From an uncultured Bacilli bacterium (GTDB taxonomy: Bacteria > Bacillota_I > Bacilli_A > RF39 > UBA660), in the NCBI GenBank assembly GCA_934153945.1, contig CAKPFM010000024.1, forward strand, positions 1-5,682: DNA of 5,682 nucleotides. Direction: 5' to 3'. Positions 1 to 5,342 of the stretch are shown in pieces; within the stretch, counting starts at the first letter, position 1, and every line of letters begins with the position of its first letter. A program made the position numbers and the translations under genes. The notes below the pieces were generated by a model. It was given only the letters and a program-made list of their open reading frames with translations. It was not told where the DNA came from and did no database searches.

Positions 1-239
1 AAGTGTAGGAGCAACAGTAGCCAGTGGAGTAGTAACAGCTGCATGTGGAACGGGAACAAATCCAGGAACATGTACAACAAGTAGTGTAACAACATTAGTA
101 GCGAATACATGGTATAAAACAACAAGTAAAACACCAAGTGTAATATATAAGGCAAATGGAACATTGTATGCGTTAACAAGTGATGGAGCAAATATATCAG
201 GAACAAGTACATTTACAATAAGTAAGATAGATACAAGTG
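1..239 (+). repeat. Long direct repeat within surface-protein gene, copy 1 (left-truncated)
   Basis: This segment aligns without gaps to 625-863 at an offset of 624 bases (208 codons). I counted about 14 mismatches over 239 bases, clustered at 76-80 and around 161-166. It encodes the S-V-G-A-T-V-A-S-G to K-I-D-T-S part of an Ig-like module. The copy starts at the window edge, so the true repeat probably extends further left, and the 208-residue period may recur upstream. Confidence 0.9.
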
Positions 240-2254
240 CCCCAAGCGCAAGTATGAGTATAGGAAGTATCAAAACAGATAGAGCAACAATAACAGCGAC
301 ATGTAATGATGCACAGTCAGGAATAACAAAATATGAATATAGTAAAGATAATGGAACAACATGGATATCAAATGGAACAACGTCAAGTTATACATTTACA
401 GGCTTAACAAAAGAAACAAGTTATAAATACAAAATAAGATGTACAAACGGAAGTGGCTTAACAAAAGAAGCAAGTAGTACAAGTAGTACATTAGGATTTA
501 CAAATCCAACAATCAAACAAACAGCTCAAGTACCTACTTCAGGATATAGTTACGCAACAAGTAGAACAATTCAAATAACATATAGTAGTACAAATGTAAA
601 TAGTCCAGTATATTACTTTAAATCAAGTGTAGGAGCAACAGTAGCCAGTGGAGTAGTAACAGCTGCATGTGGAACGGGAACAAATCCAGGAACATGTACA
701 AGTTCAAGTGTAACAACATTAGTAGCTAATACATGGTATAAGACAACAAGTACAACACCAAGTGTAATATATAAAGCAAATGGAGTGTTATATGCGTTAA
801 CAAGTGATGGAGCAAATATATCAGGAACAAGTACATTTACAATAAGTAAGATAGATACGAGTATACCAACAACACCAACAGTAACATACAATGGAGGAAG
901 TAATAGTCATAGTTGGAAAAATAACTATAATATAACATTAACATCAACAGCTACAAGTGGAATACATCATTATGAAGTAGATTGGGATGGAGATGGAGTA
1001 GCAAATTATGCATCAAGCAGTAATTTCATTCCATGGGATGGATATTCATCATGTAATAATAGATTTAGAGCAGTAAGTAATAGTGGAGTAGTAAGTGGAT
1101 GGACAGATGTTCAACATATCCACATGGATACAAGTGCACCAGGAGTAACAACAATAACATACAATGGTGGAGCAAATACATGTACATGGAAGAATAATTA
1201 TAATATAACATTAACAGCAAGTGATAATATAGGAGTTTCATATTATCAAATAGATACAAATAATGATGGAATAGCAGATGCACAAACAGCAAGTAACTTT
1301 ATACCAGCAAATGGATACCATTCACATACAGTAAGATTTAGAGCAGTAGACTATGCAGGAAATATAGGAACATGGACAGAAAATCAACATATTCATATGG
1401 ATACAGAAAAACCATCATGTATAAGTAGTGGTGGAAGTGATGCATGGACAAACGATAGTAGAACATTAGTAGGAACATGTAGTGATTCAGTAAGTGGATG
1501 TCAAGGAAATGCAAGTTGGTATATAAATTGGCAAGGAAGTTGGATAAACTTATCACCAGGAACAGTATATGATAATGCAGGAAATTCAACAGTATGTCCA
1601 TCAAATCAAACGGTTAAAATAGATAAGACAGCTCCAACAATATCACCAAATTTAGCTTCTGGAACATATAGTGGAGAAAGAACAGTAACATTTACAGCAA
1701 CAGATTCAAATAGTGGAATTCAAGCAATACAATATAAAATATATTTGAATGGAACGTTAAACTCAGCAAATCAATATTTAAAATCAACATCATTCAGCAA
1801 AACTTTAACAGGTGGAACATGGGATATTTATGTTAAAGTATTAGATAATGCCAATAATTGGTATAGCACTTCATGGACTCACTATACATATGTTATTAAT
1901 ACTAGTTATGCAGCAACAAGTTATGCGGCAACTCCTAATACAACAACTTATCCAACACAACCTACTGGAGAAACATATCGTTGTTGTTGGCATATAAGTA
2001 GTGCTAATGCATCAAAGAGTCAATGTGCTAGTGATACTATTGTAGATTATGAAGATGGAAGTGGAAGATGGGAATGCGATCAATGTAGTACCTGTCCTAG
2101 AAAAGCATGTACAAATGGAGGAACGCAAAATGGTGATATTTGTACAAAGACTGAATATACATGTCCAAATGGAGGAACTTTAAGTGGAACGACATGTGTC
2201 TTATATACATGTCCAAATGGAGGAACCTTAAGTGGAACAACATGTGTCAAATAA
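2..2254 (+). CDS. Large repetitive surface protein with Ig-like/FN3-like modules and Cys-rich C-terminus (5'-truncated by window edge)
   Basis: The frame is open from base 2 to a TAA at 2252-2254, so about 750 C-terminal residues are visible. The N-terminus and any signal peptide lie outside the window. Modules begin with D-T/K-x-x-P boundaries near 229, 853, 1127, 1400 and 1620, as in bacterial Ig-like adhesin repeats. One stretch (about 330-490) resembles a fibronectin-III module (SYTFTGLTKETSYKYKIRC). Two modules carry Asp-rich loops (DWDGDG at 980-997, DTNNDGIAD at 1253-1279) that look like calcium sites. A Thr/Tyr/Ala-rich linker (about 1895-1965) leads to a Cys-rich tail with three C-x-N-G-G-T-x-x-G-x-x-C units. 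No LPXTG motif or C-terminal membrane helix is present, so anchoring is unexplained. A cell-surface or secreted adhesin-like role is inferred; the ligand is unknown. Ser, Thr and Gly are written almost only as AGT, ACA and GGA upstream of about 1850. Confidence 0.85.
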   Translation, partial: SVGATVASGVVTAACGTGTNPGTCTTSSVTTLVANTWYKTTSKTPSVIYKANGTLYALTSDGANISGTSTFTISKIDTSAPSASMSIGSIKTDRATITATCNDAQSGITKYEYSKDNGTTWISNGTTSSYTFTGLTKETSYKYKIRCTNGSGLTKEASSTSSTLGFTNPTIKQTAQVPTSGYSYATSRTIQITYSSTNVNSPVYYFKSSVGATVASGVVTAACGTGTNPGTCTSSSVTTLVANTWYKTTSTTPSVIYKANGVLYALTSDGANISGTSTFTISKIDTSIPTTPTVTYNGGSNSHSWKNNYNITLTSTATSGIHHYEVDWDGDGVANYASSSNFIPWDGYSSCNNRFRAVSNSGVVSGWTDVQHIHMDTSAPGVTTITYNGGANTCTWKNNYNITLTASDNIGVSYYQIDTNNDGIADAQTASNFIPANGYHSHTVRFRAVDYAGNIGTWTENQHIHMDTEKPSCISSGGSDAWTNDSRTLVGTCSDSVSGCQGNASWYINWQGSWINLSPGTVYDNAGNSTVCPSNQTVKIDKTAPTISPNLASGTYSGERTVTFTATDSNSGIQAIQYKIYLNGTLNSANQYLKSTSFSKTLTGGTWDIYVKVLDNANNWYSTSWTHYTYVINTSYAATSYAATPNTTTYPTQPTGETYRCCWHISSANASKSQCASDTIVDYEDGSGRWECDQCSTCPRKACTNGGTQNGDICTKTEYTCPNGGTLSGTTCVLYTCPNGGTLSGTTCVK
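625..863 (+). repeat. Long direct repeat within surface-protein gene, copy 2
   Basis: This is the second copy of the 239-base segment at 1-239, about 94% identical and in the same reading frame. Similarity stops right after the K-I-D-T-S module boundary. There copy 1 continues into an FN3-like module, whereas copy 2 continues into the D-loop-bearing 91-residue modules. Shared blocks joined to different downstream modules suggest assembly by duplication and recombination. Confidence 0.9.
861..1406 (+). repeat. Tandem pair of 91-residue Ig-like modules (273-bp period)
   Basis: Two consecutive protein units are offset by exactly 273 bases, for example the TYNGG codons near 884 and 1157 and the HIHMDT codons near 1124 and 1397. 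They share about half of their residues by my hand alignment. Conserved blocks are TYNGG, WKNNYNITLT, SNFIP, RFRAV and QHIHM. Each contains an Asp/Asn-rich loop that resembles a calcium-binding loop. Divergence is much greater than in the 624-base repeat, so this duplication is older. Confidence 0.8.
2105..2251 (+). repeat. Cys-rich tail repeats, C-x-N-G-G-T-x-x-G-x-x-C
   Basis: Three in-frame units lie at 2105-2158 (degenerate, 18 residues), 2159-2206 (16 residues) and 2207-2251 (15 residues, ending the protein). The last two are nearly identical in DNA, differing at two third-codon positions before the end. Each unit has two cysteines ten residues apart (CPNGGTLSGTTC), which suits small disulfide-closed loops outside the cell. 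This resembles terminal motifs I associate with other gut Firmicutes surface proteins; I cannot name a characterised family. Confidence 0.85.
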
Positions 2255-2275
2255 AAATAAAGAAAGGAAAAAAAT

Positions 2276-2683
2276 ATGAAAAGAACAATAAAAACATTAT
2301 TAATAGGAATATTCACAATCAGTTTAATAACTGGTTGTGGATGTAGTAAAAAAGAGGAAGAACCAAAAGAAGAAATAAAAGCAAATACAAATGAAGAAGT
2401 AATAAAAGATCAAAAAGTAGAAGAATTTGAGCTAAAAAATACATCTTTAATATATGAAGATGGAAATACAACATTAGAAACAACAGTAACAAATACATCA
2501 GAAAAAGATACATACTTAAAAGAATTTGATATCCAAGTATTAGATAAAGATGGAAATGAAGTGGTAGTATTAAAAGGATTTGTTGGAGAACAAATGAAAG
2601 CAGGAGAATCAAGAGTAATAAATAGTTACTATAATGAAGATTTAAGTGCTGCTACTAAAATAGTTTACACTGTTATAAGATAA
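2276..2683 (+). CDS. Lipoprotein with FxLYD-like immunoglobulin-fold domain
   Basis: The 135-residue product begins with a lipoprotein signal peptide: positive MKR, a hydrophobic core, then lipobox L-I-T-G-C with Cys21 as the expected lipidated residue. A charged Glu/Lys linker (residues 24-50) follows. The C-terminal part, about 50-135, has the pattern of FxLYD-type domains: alternating beta strands, VTNTS, DKDGNEV, then a K-A-G-E turn. These domains are common in Gram-positive lipoproteins of unknown role. An AAGGA-like site ends 7-8 bases before the ATG and sets the start. The gene follows the surface-protein gene by 21 bases with no terminator between, so they are probably one transcript; it may help display or stabilise that protein at the membrane, which is inference. 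A second Cys at position 23 is unusual so close to the lipidation site. Confidence 0.82.
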   Translation: MKRTIKTLLIGIFTISLITGCGCSKKEEEPKEEIKANTNEEVIKDQKVEEFELKNTSLIYEDGNTTLETTVTNTSEKDTYLKEFDIQVLDKDGNEVVVLKGFVGEQMKAGESRVINSYYNEDLSAATKIVYTVIR

Positions 2684-2757
2684 AAAATATATAATGTAAA
2701 CATACAAATACTTTTATATTAAAATAATAATACACATTAATAAATTTTATAAATTTG

Positions 2758-2784
2758 AAAAGTCTTTAAAGACTTTTTTCTTTT
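2758..2784 (+). terminator. Rho-independent terminator after lipoprotein gene
   Basis: A perfect 20-base palindrome (AAAAGTCTTT at 2758-2767, its complement at 2768-2777) runs into a T-rich tract (TTTTTTCTTTT, 2774-2784). As RNA it would form an eight-pair stem with a UUAA loop and a U-tail. It lies 74 bases after the lipoprotein stop and just before the next promoter, separating the two transcription units. The stem is AT-rich and weak, so some read-through is possible. Confidence 0.8.
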
Positions 2785-2788
2785 ATAC

Positions 2789-2817
2789 TAGAAAAAAAAA
2801 TCATATTTTGTTATAAT
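2789..2817 (+). promoter_or_regulatory. Extended -10 promoter for the FMN transferase operon
   Basis: A consensus extended -10, TG-T-TATAAT, lies at 2809-2817. With a 17-base spacer, the -35 would be a poor TAGAAA at 2789-2794, so the extended -10 probably compensates. The predicted start of transcription is about 2823-2824, inside or at the edge of the AGAGGTG ribosome site (2821-2827). This gives a leader of only about 10 bases. It also rules out the in-frame ATG at 2816, which overlaps the -10. Confidence 0.65.
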
Positions 2818-2833
2818 GATAGAGGTGAATAGT

Positions 2834-3853
2834 ATGAGAGACAAAATAAATCAAATTTTATTTATATTTATACCAATAATAGTAACATTTTTTATAGGAA
2901 TGATACTATTAAATAGTTTGAAACTAAAAGAATATACAGAAAATTTATATTACATGGATACATATATTTATGTAAAAGTATATACAGGTAATAAAATACA
3001 CGCTAATGAAGTATTAAATGGTGTAGAAAAAATATATAAAGAATATCATGAATTAACTAATAAATATAAAGAGTATAAAGGTGTTAAAAATTTATATTAT
3101 TTAACTTACAATACTTCAAAAGAAGAAACAATAACAATCGATAAAAGATTATATGAATTAATACAATATGGAAAAGATGTATATACAGTAACAAACGGTT
3201 TAGTAGATATAAGTATGGGTAATGTTTTAGATATATGGAAAAGTTATAGAGATAGTAAATATGGAGTTCCAACTTTAGAAGAATTAAAAAATGCTAATAC
3301 AGATAGTATTGAAGATATAGTTTTATTAGACAAAAATCAAATACTAAATAATCATGTAAATATTGATTTAGGGGCAATTGCTAAAGGTTATGTAACAGAA
3401 TTAGCAGCAGAATATCTAGAAAAAGAAGGAATAACAAAATATATTATAAATGCTGGTGGAAATGTTATTGTTGGAGACAATGATGAAAATGACAAATACT
3501 CTATAGGAATTGAAGATCCAGAAGATCCAACAGGAATTTTTAAAGTAATATATGGTAATAATATATCAGTAGTAACAAGTGGTGGATATAATAGATATTA
3601 TACTTGGGAAGGAACTAGATATAGTCATATTATAAATCCAAAAACTTTATTTCCAGATAATTATGTAAAAAGTGTAACAGTAATATGTACATCAAGTAAA
3701 TTTGCTGATGTATTAACAACAATGTTATATATGATGGATGTTGATAGTGGATTAGAATATATAAATAATTTACCTGGTACAGAAGCAATTTGGTATACAG
3801 TAGATGACCAAATAATAACATCAGGTGGAATAACAAAGTATGAAAATAAGTGA
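2834..3853 (+). CDS. apbE: FAD:protein FMN transferase (ApbE/FmnB-type), N-terminally membrane-anchored
   Basis: This enzyme family splits FAD and links FMN covalently to Thr (or Ser) of target proteins outside the cytoplasm. The 339-residue product shows the family motifs in order: MDTYIYVKVY (41-50), DLGAIAKGY (179-187), INAGGN (205-210), SGGYNRYY (249-256), HIINPKT (265-271) and ADVLTT (291-296). Asp292 and Thr296 match the Mg2+-binding D-x-x-x-T. HIINP replaces the common HIIDP. Residues 8-26 form a membrane anchor; there is no lipobox, unlike many ApbE proteins. ATG 2834 is chosen over an in-frame ATG at 2816 because AGAGGTG (2821-2827) is well placed for 2834 and 2816 lies inside the -10 box. 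The next gene overlaps it by 14 bases. The FMN-binding lipoprotein downstream is the obvious substrate. Confidence 0.93.
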   Translation: MRDKINQILFIFIPIIVTFFIGMILLNSLKLKEYTENLYYMDTYIYVKVYTGNKIHANEVLNGVEKIYKEYHELTNKYKEYKGVKNLYYLTYNTSKEETITIDKRLYELIQYGKDVYTVTNGLVDISMGNVLDIWKSYRDSKYGVPTLEELKNANTDSIEDIVLLDKNQILNNHVNIDLGAIAKGYVTELAAEYLEKEGITKYIINAGGNVIVGDNDENDKYSIGIEDPEDPTGIFKVIYGNNISVVTSGGYNRYYTWEGTRYSHIINPKTLFPDNYVKSVTVICTSSKFADVLTTMLYMMDVDSGLEYINNLPGTEAIWYTVDDQIITSGGITKYENK

Positions 3854-4190
3854 TATTATATTAATAATTTTAGTTATATTAATAGCAACAACTATGATAA
3901 TTTTTAATAAAAAAGAAGATTCAGATCAAGCTTTAGTATACTATGAAAATGATTTAGTATTAAAAATAGATTTAAACCAAAACAAAGAATATGATGTAGA
4001 AGGTTATAATGGTAATGTACATATTGTTGTAATGAATAAAAAAATAAAAGTTGAAGAAGAAAATAGTCCAAAACATATATGTTCTAAACAAGGCTTTATT
4101 TCATCATCAAATGAAACTATAGTATGTTTACCAAATAAAATAGTTATAAAAATAGAATCAAAAGACAAATTAGATACAGTAATAGGGTGA
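3840..4190 (+). CDS. NusG domain II-containing membrane protein (EetA-like)
   Basis: The 116-residue product has one N-terminal membrane segment (about 5-22) and then a small extracytoplasmic domain. That domain matches NusG domain II: LVYYENDLVLKIDL (32-45), HICSKQGFISS (79-89) and IVCLPNKIVIKI (94-105). Despite the name this is not a transcription factor, since the NusG N-terminal and KOW domains are absent. Such proteins neighbour ApbE, FMN-binding and Gx-type genes; the Listeria EetA protein is, to my knowledge, of this type. Family members usually read C-P-x-x-x-C-x-x-x-G. Here the first Cys position is Ser76, leaving Cys81 and Cys96. The start overlaps the apbE end by 14 bases, with AGGTGG (3823-3828) about 11 bases upstream, implying translational coupling. 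A role in membrane electron transfer is inferred from context; the biochemistry is unknown. Confidence 0.85.
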   Translation: MKISDIILIILVILIATTMIIFNKKEDSDQALVYYENDLVLKIDLNQNKEYDVEGYNGNVHIVVMNKKIKVEEENSPKHICSKQGFISSSNETIVCLPNKIVIKIESKDKLDTVIG

Positions 4191-4195
4191 TAAAA

Positions 4196-4687
4196 ATGAA
4201 TATTCAAAAATGTGCTAGATTATCAATGCTTACAGCAGTAGCTATAGTATTAAATATTTTTGAAAGTTTTATCCCTTTTTTTAATATTCCAGGAATTAAA
4301 ATAGGTCTAGCAAATATAATAATTTTGTCCGTTTTATATGTTTATGGAGTAAAAGAAGCAATATATGTTTCTCTACTTAAAATATTAGTAGTTGGAATAC
4401 TTAGAACAGGATTATTTAGTACAACATTTTTATTTAGTTTATCAGGTGCAGTACTAAGTTTAATAACTATGTTTCTAGCAAAAAAAATAAACATATTTTC
4501 AATAATTGGTGTTAGTATTATTGGATCTATTTCACATAGTATAGGTCAACTTATAATGGCATATATTATTTTAAAAAATAATTCAGTATATTTATATTTA
4601 CCTATGCTTTTAATAATATCTATAATAACCGGAATATTAGTTGGAATAATAAGTAAAGAAATAGTAAAATTTTTAAAAAATAATTGA
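4196..4687 (+). CDS. Gx transporter / HepSI-family integral membrane protein (EetB-like)
   Basis: The 163-residue, very hydrophobic protein has about five or six membrane segments. Family-type motifs are G-I-K-I-G-L-A-N-I (33-41), S-L-S-G-A-V-L-S (81-88), G-S-I-S-H-S-I-G-Q-L (110-119) and Y-L-P-M-L-L-I (134-140). The family is often labelled 'heptaprenyl diphosphate synthase component I', but no prenyl-synthase Asp-rich motif is present and it resembles a small substrate-binding membrane component. EetB of the Listeria electron-transfer locus belongs here as far as I recall. I prefer ATG 4196 to an in-frame GTG at 4187, because AGGGTGA (4184-4190) is a ribosome site 5-6 bases before the ATG and contains that GTG. 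This site also overlaps the stop codon of the preceding gene, so the two are probably translationally coupled. The ligand is unknown; a flavin or quinone is a guess. Confidence 0.87.
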   Translation: MNIQKCARLSMLTAVAIVLNIFESFIPFFNIPGIKIGLANIIILSVLYVYGVKEAIYVSLLKILVVGILRTGLFSTTFLFSLSGAVLSLITMFLAKKINIFSIIGVSIIGSISHSIGQLIMAYIILKNNSVYLYLPMLLIISIITGILVGIISKEIVKFLKNN

Positions 4688-4712
4688 GTAAAAAAATAAA
4701 TTATGTTATCCT
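4684..4712 (+). promoter_or_regulatory. Internal promoter for the FMN-binding lipoprotein gene
   Basis: TTGAGT (4684-4689) and TATCCT (4707-4712) are separated by 17 bases, and TG at 4704-4705 makes an extended -10. The -35 overlaps the stop codon of the preceding gene. The predicted start, about 4719, coincides with the first base of the AGGAGGA ribosome site (4719-4725), giving a leader of about 13 bases. It could supply extra transcripts of the lipoprotein beyond read-through from upstream. Confidence 0.55.
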
Positions 4713-4731
4713 AATAGTAGGAGGATAGAAA

Positions 4732-5187
4732 ATGAAGAAATTAATTGTAATTATATCAGCATTATTTTTGATAAATGTTGTAACTGGTTGTGAAACAGTA
4801 ACAGGAGAATATAAAGAAGGAACTTATTTTGGATATTCATATGATAGTGAATATGATGCATACGCTACAGCTGTAGTATATGTAGATAGTACAGGTTCAA
4901 TTAAATCAGTATTTATTGATACAACATATATAAATAAGGAAAAATCAGAATCAACAGTAACTACTAAAAGGGTAGAAGGAAATGATTATAAAATGAAAGT
5001 GTATTATCCATCTGCTGTAGGTGAATGGTATGAACAAGTTGAAAAAGTAGAAAAATATGTTGTTGAAAACCAAGGACTTGATGTTGAATTAAATAGTGAA
5101 GGAAAAACAGATGCTATTAGTGGAGCAACAATTAACATAAGTCCAATAAAAGAAGCAGTAAATAATGCATTAAAACAAGCTAAATAA
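4732..5187 (+). CDS. FMN-binding domain lipoprotein, predicted covalently flavinylated (PplA-like, single domain)
   Basis: The 151-residue product starts with a lipoprotein signal peptide: MKK, a hydrophobic core, then V-V-T-G-C with Cys20 as the lipid site. The rest fits one FMN-binding domain of the RnfG/NqrC/PplA type: EGTYFGYSYDSEYDAYATAVV (residues 29-49), then I-K-S-V-F-I-D, and the acceptor motif D-A-I-S-G-A-T (127-133). Thr133 is the predicted site of phosphoester-linked FMN. A typical helix (SPIKEAVNNALKQA) ends the protein. It would sit on the outer face of the membrane and carry electrons. It is shorter than Listeria PplA, which has two FMN domains. The start is fixed by AGGAGGA (4719-4725), 6 bases from the ATG. 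The apbE gene in the same block is the expected modifier. A hairpin follows directly, ending the block. Confidence 0.92.
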   Translation: MKKLIVIISALFLINVVTGCETVTGEYKEGTYFGYSYDSEYDAYATAVVYVDSTGSIKSVFIDTTYINKEKSESTVTTKRVEGNDYKMKVYYPSAVGEWYEQVEKVEKYVVENQGLDVELNSEGKTDAISGATINISPIKEAVNNALKQAK

Positions 5188-5190
5188 AAA

Positions 5191-5228
5191 TGAATAAAAA
5201 TCAAAATGAAAGTTTTGATTTTTATTTA
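5191..5228 (+). terminator. Long hairpin, probable rho-independent terminator after FMN lipoprotein gene
   Basis: Arms 5193-5206 (AATAAAAATCAAAA) and 5213-5226 (TTTTGATTTTTATT) are perfectly complementary over 14 bases around a six-base loop (TGAAAG). A G-U and a U-A pair can extend the stem outward. The right arm is itself T-rich, and there is no long separate T-tract beyond it. The complementary strand has the same shape, so it may also work on transcripts from the other side. It begins four bases after the stop codon. Confidence 0.7.
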
Positions 5229-5272
5229 TGCTAGTTTATTAATTTTTGTAATAAACAGATAATTTCCTTTAT

Positions 5273-5310
5273 TTTAAAATAAATATTATTGACTTAATAT
5301 TTATTTTAAA
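5273..5310. promoter_or_regulatory. Operator-like perfect inverted repeat centred on the -35 box
   Basis: Arms TTTAAAATAAATATTA (5273-5288) and TAATATTTATTTTAAA (5295-5310) are perfect 16-base reverse complements. The six-base loop, TTGACT (5289-5294), is exactly the -35 hexamer, and the right arm fills the spacer to the -10. The shorter word TTTATTTTAAA also occurs at 5268-5278, making a 16-base palindrome (5268-5283) that overlaps the left arm. A dimeric regulator bound here would cover the -35, which suggests repression. No known operator consensus was recognised. Confidence 0.6.
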
Positions 5311-5317
5311 CTATAAT
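5289..5317 (+). promoter_or_regulatory. Strong sigma-A-type promoter for the helical-repeat protein
   Basis: TTGACT (5289-5294) and a consensus TATAAT (5312-5317) are separated by 17 bases. The predicted start at about 5324-5325 gives an 18-19 base leader containing the AGGAGG ribosome site (5331-5336). This is the best promoter in the window by consensus. The preceding 60 bases after the hairpin hold no gene. Confidence 0.8.
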
Positions 5318-5342
5318 AATTGTTAATTTCAGGAGGGAAAAT

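Noticed and set aside
164..166. TTG at 164 as the start of the surface-protein gene
   Set aside because: The frame is open to base 2, and the upstream codons encode the same repeat module seen at 625-863, so this is an internal codon of a truncated gene.
613..891. Antisense open frame of 92 codons, and similar minus-strand frames at 1065-1292, 1338-1604, 2080-2316, 2319-2612, 3084-3272, 3630-3836, 4004-4207 and 5004-5204
   Set aside because: All lie opposite well-supported coding sequence, have low-complexity hydrophobic translations produced by the biased codons of the sense strand, and lack convincing ribosome sites or family motifs.
2161..2346. Plus-strand 61-codon frame overlapping the end of the surface protein and the lipoprotein start
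   Set aside because: Its translation is the Cys-repeat DNA read in another frame (MSKWRN... twice), it overlaps two supported genes and has no ribosome site of its own.
2684..2757. Possible small gene or RNA between the lipoprotein stop and the terminator
   Set aside because: The stretch is only AT-rich sequence with frequent stops, no ribosome site and no stable secondary structure that I can see.
2816..2818. ATG at 2816 as the start of the FMN transferase
   Set aside because: It overlaps the consensus -10 box, would place the start codon upstream of the predicted transcript start and lacks a ribosome site; ATG 2834 has AGAGGTG at the right distance.
4187..4189. GTG at 4187 as the start of the Gx-type membrane protein
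   Set aside because: It lies inside the AGGGTGA ribosome site that serves ATG 4196, and the three extra residues match no family feature.
3840..4190. A transcription elongation/antitermination role suggested by the NusG name
   Set aside because: Only domain II is present, behind an N-terminal membrane helix, and the neighbours are extracytoplasmic flavin proteins.
4196..4687. Prenyl diphosphate synthase activity suggested by the 'HepSI' family label
   Set aside because: The protein is almost entirely membrane-embedded, lacks Asp-rich catalytic motifs and sits beside electron-transfer genes.
2834..4687. UGA = Trp (Mycoplasma-type code)
   Set aside because: TGG is used for Trp throughout, and the three TGA codons (3851, 4188, 4685) fall where the protein families normally end. 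In-frame TAA codons follow soon after each, so the evidence favours the standard code but is not absolute.
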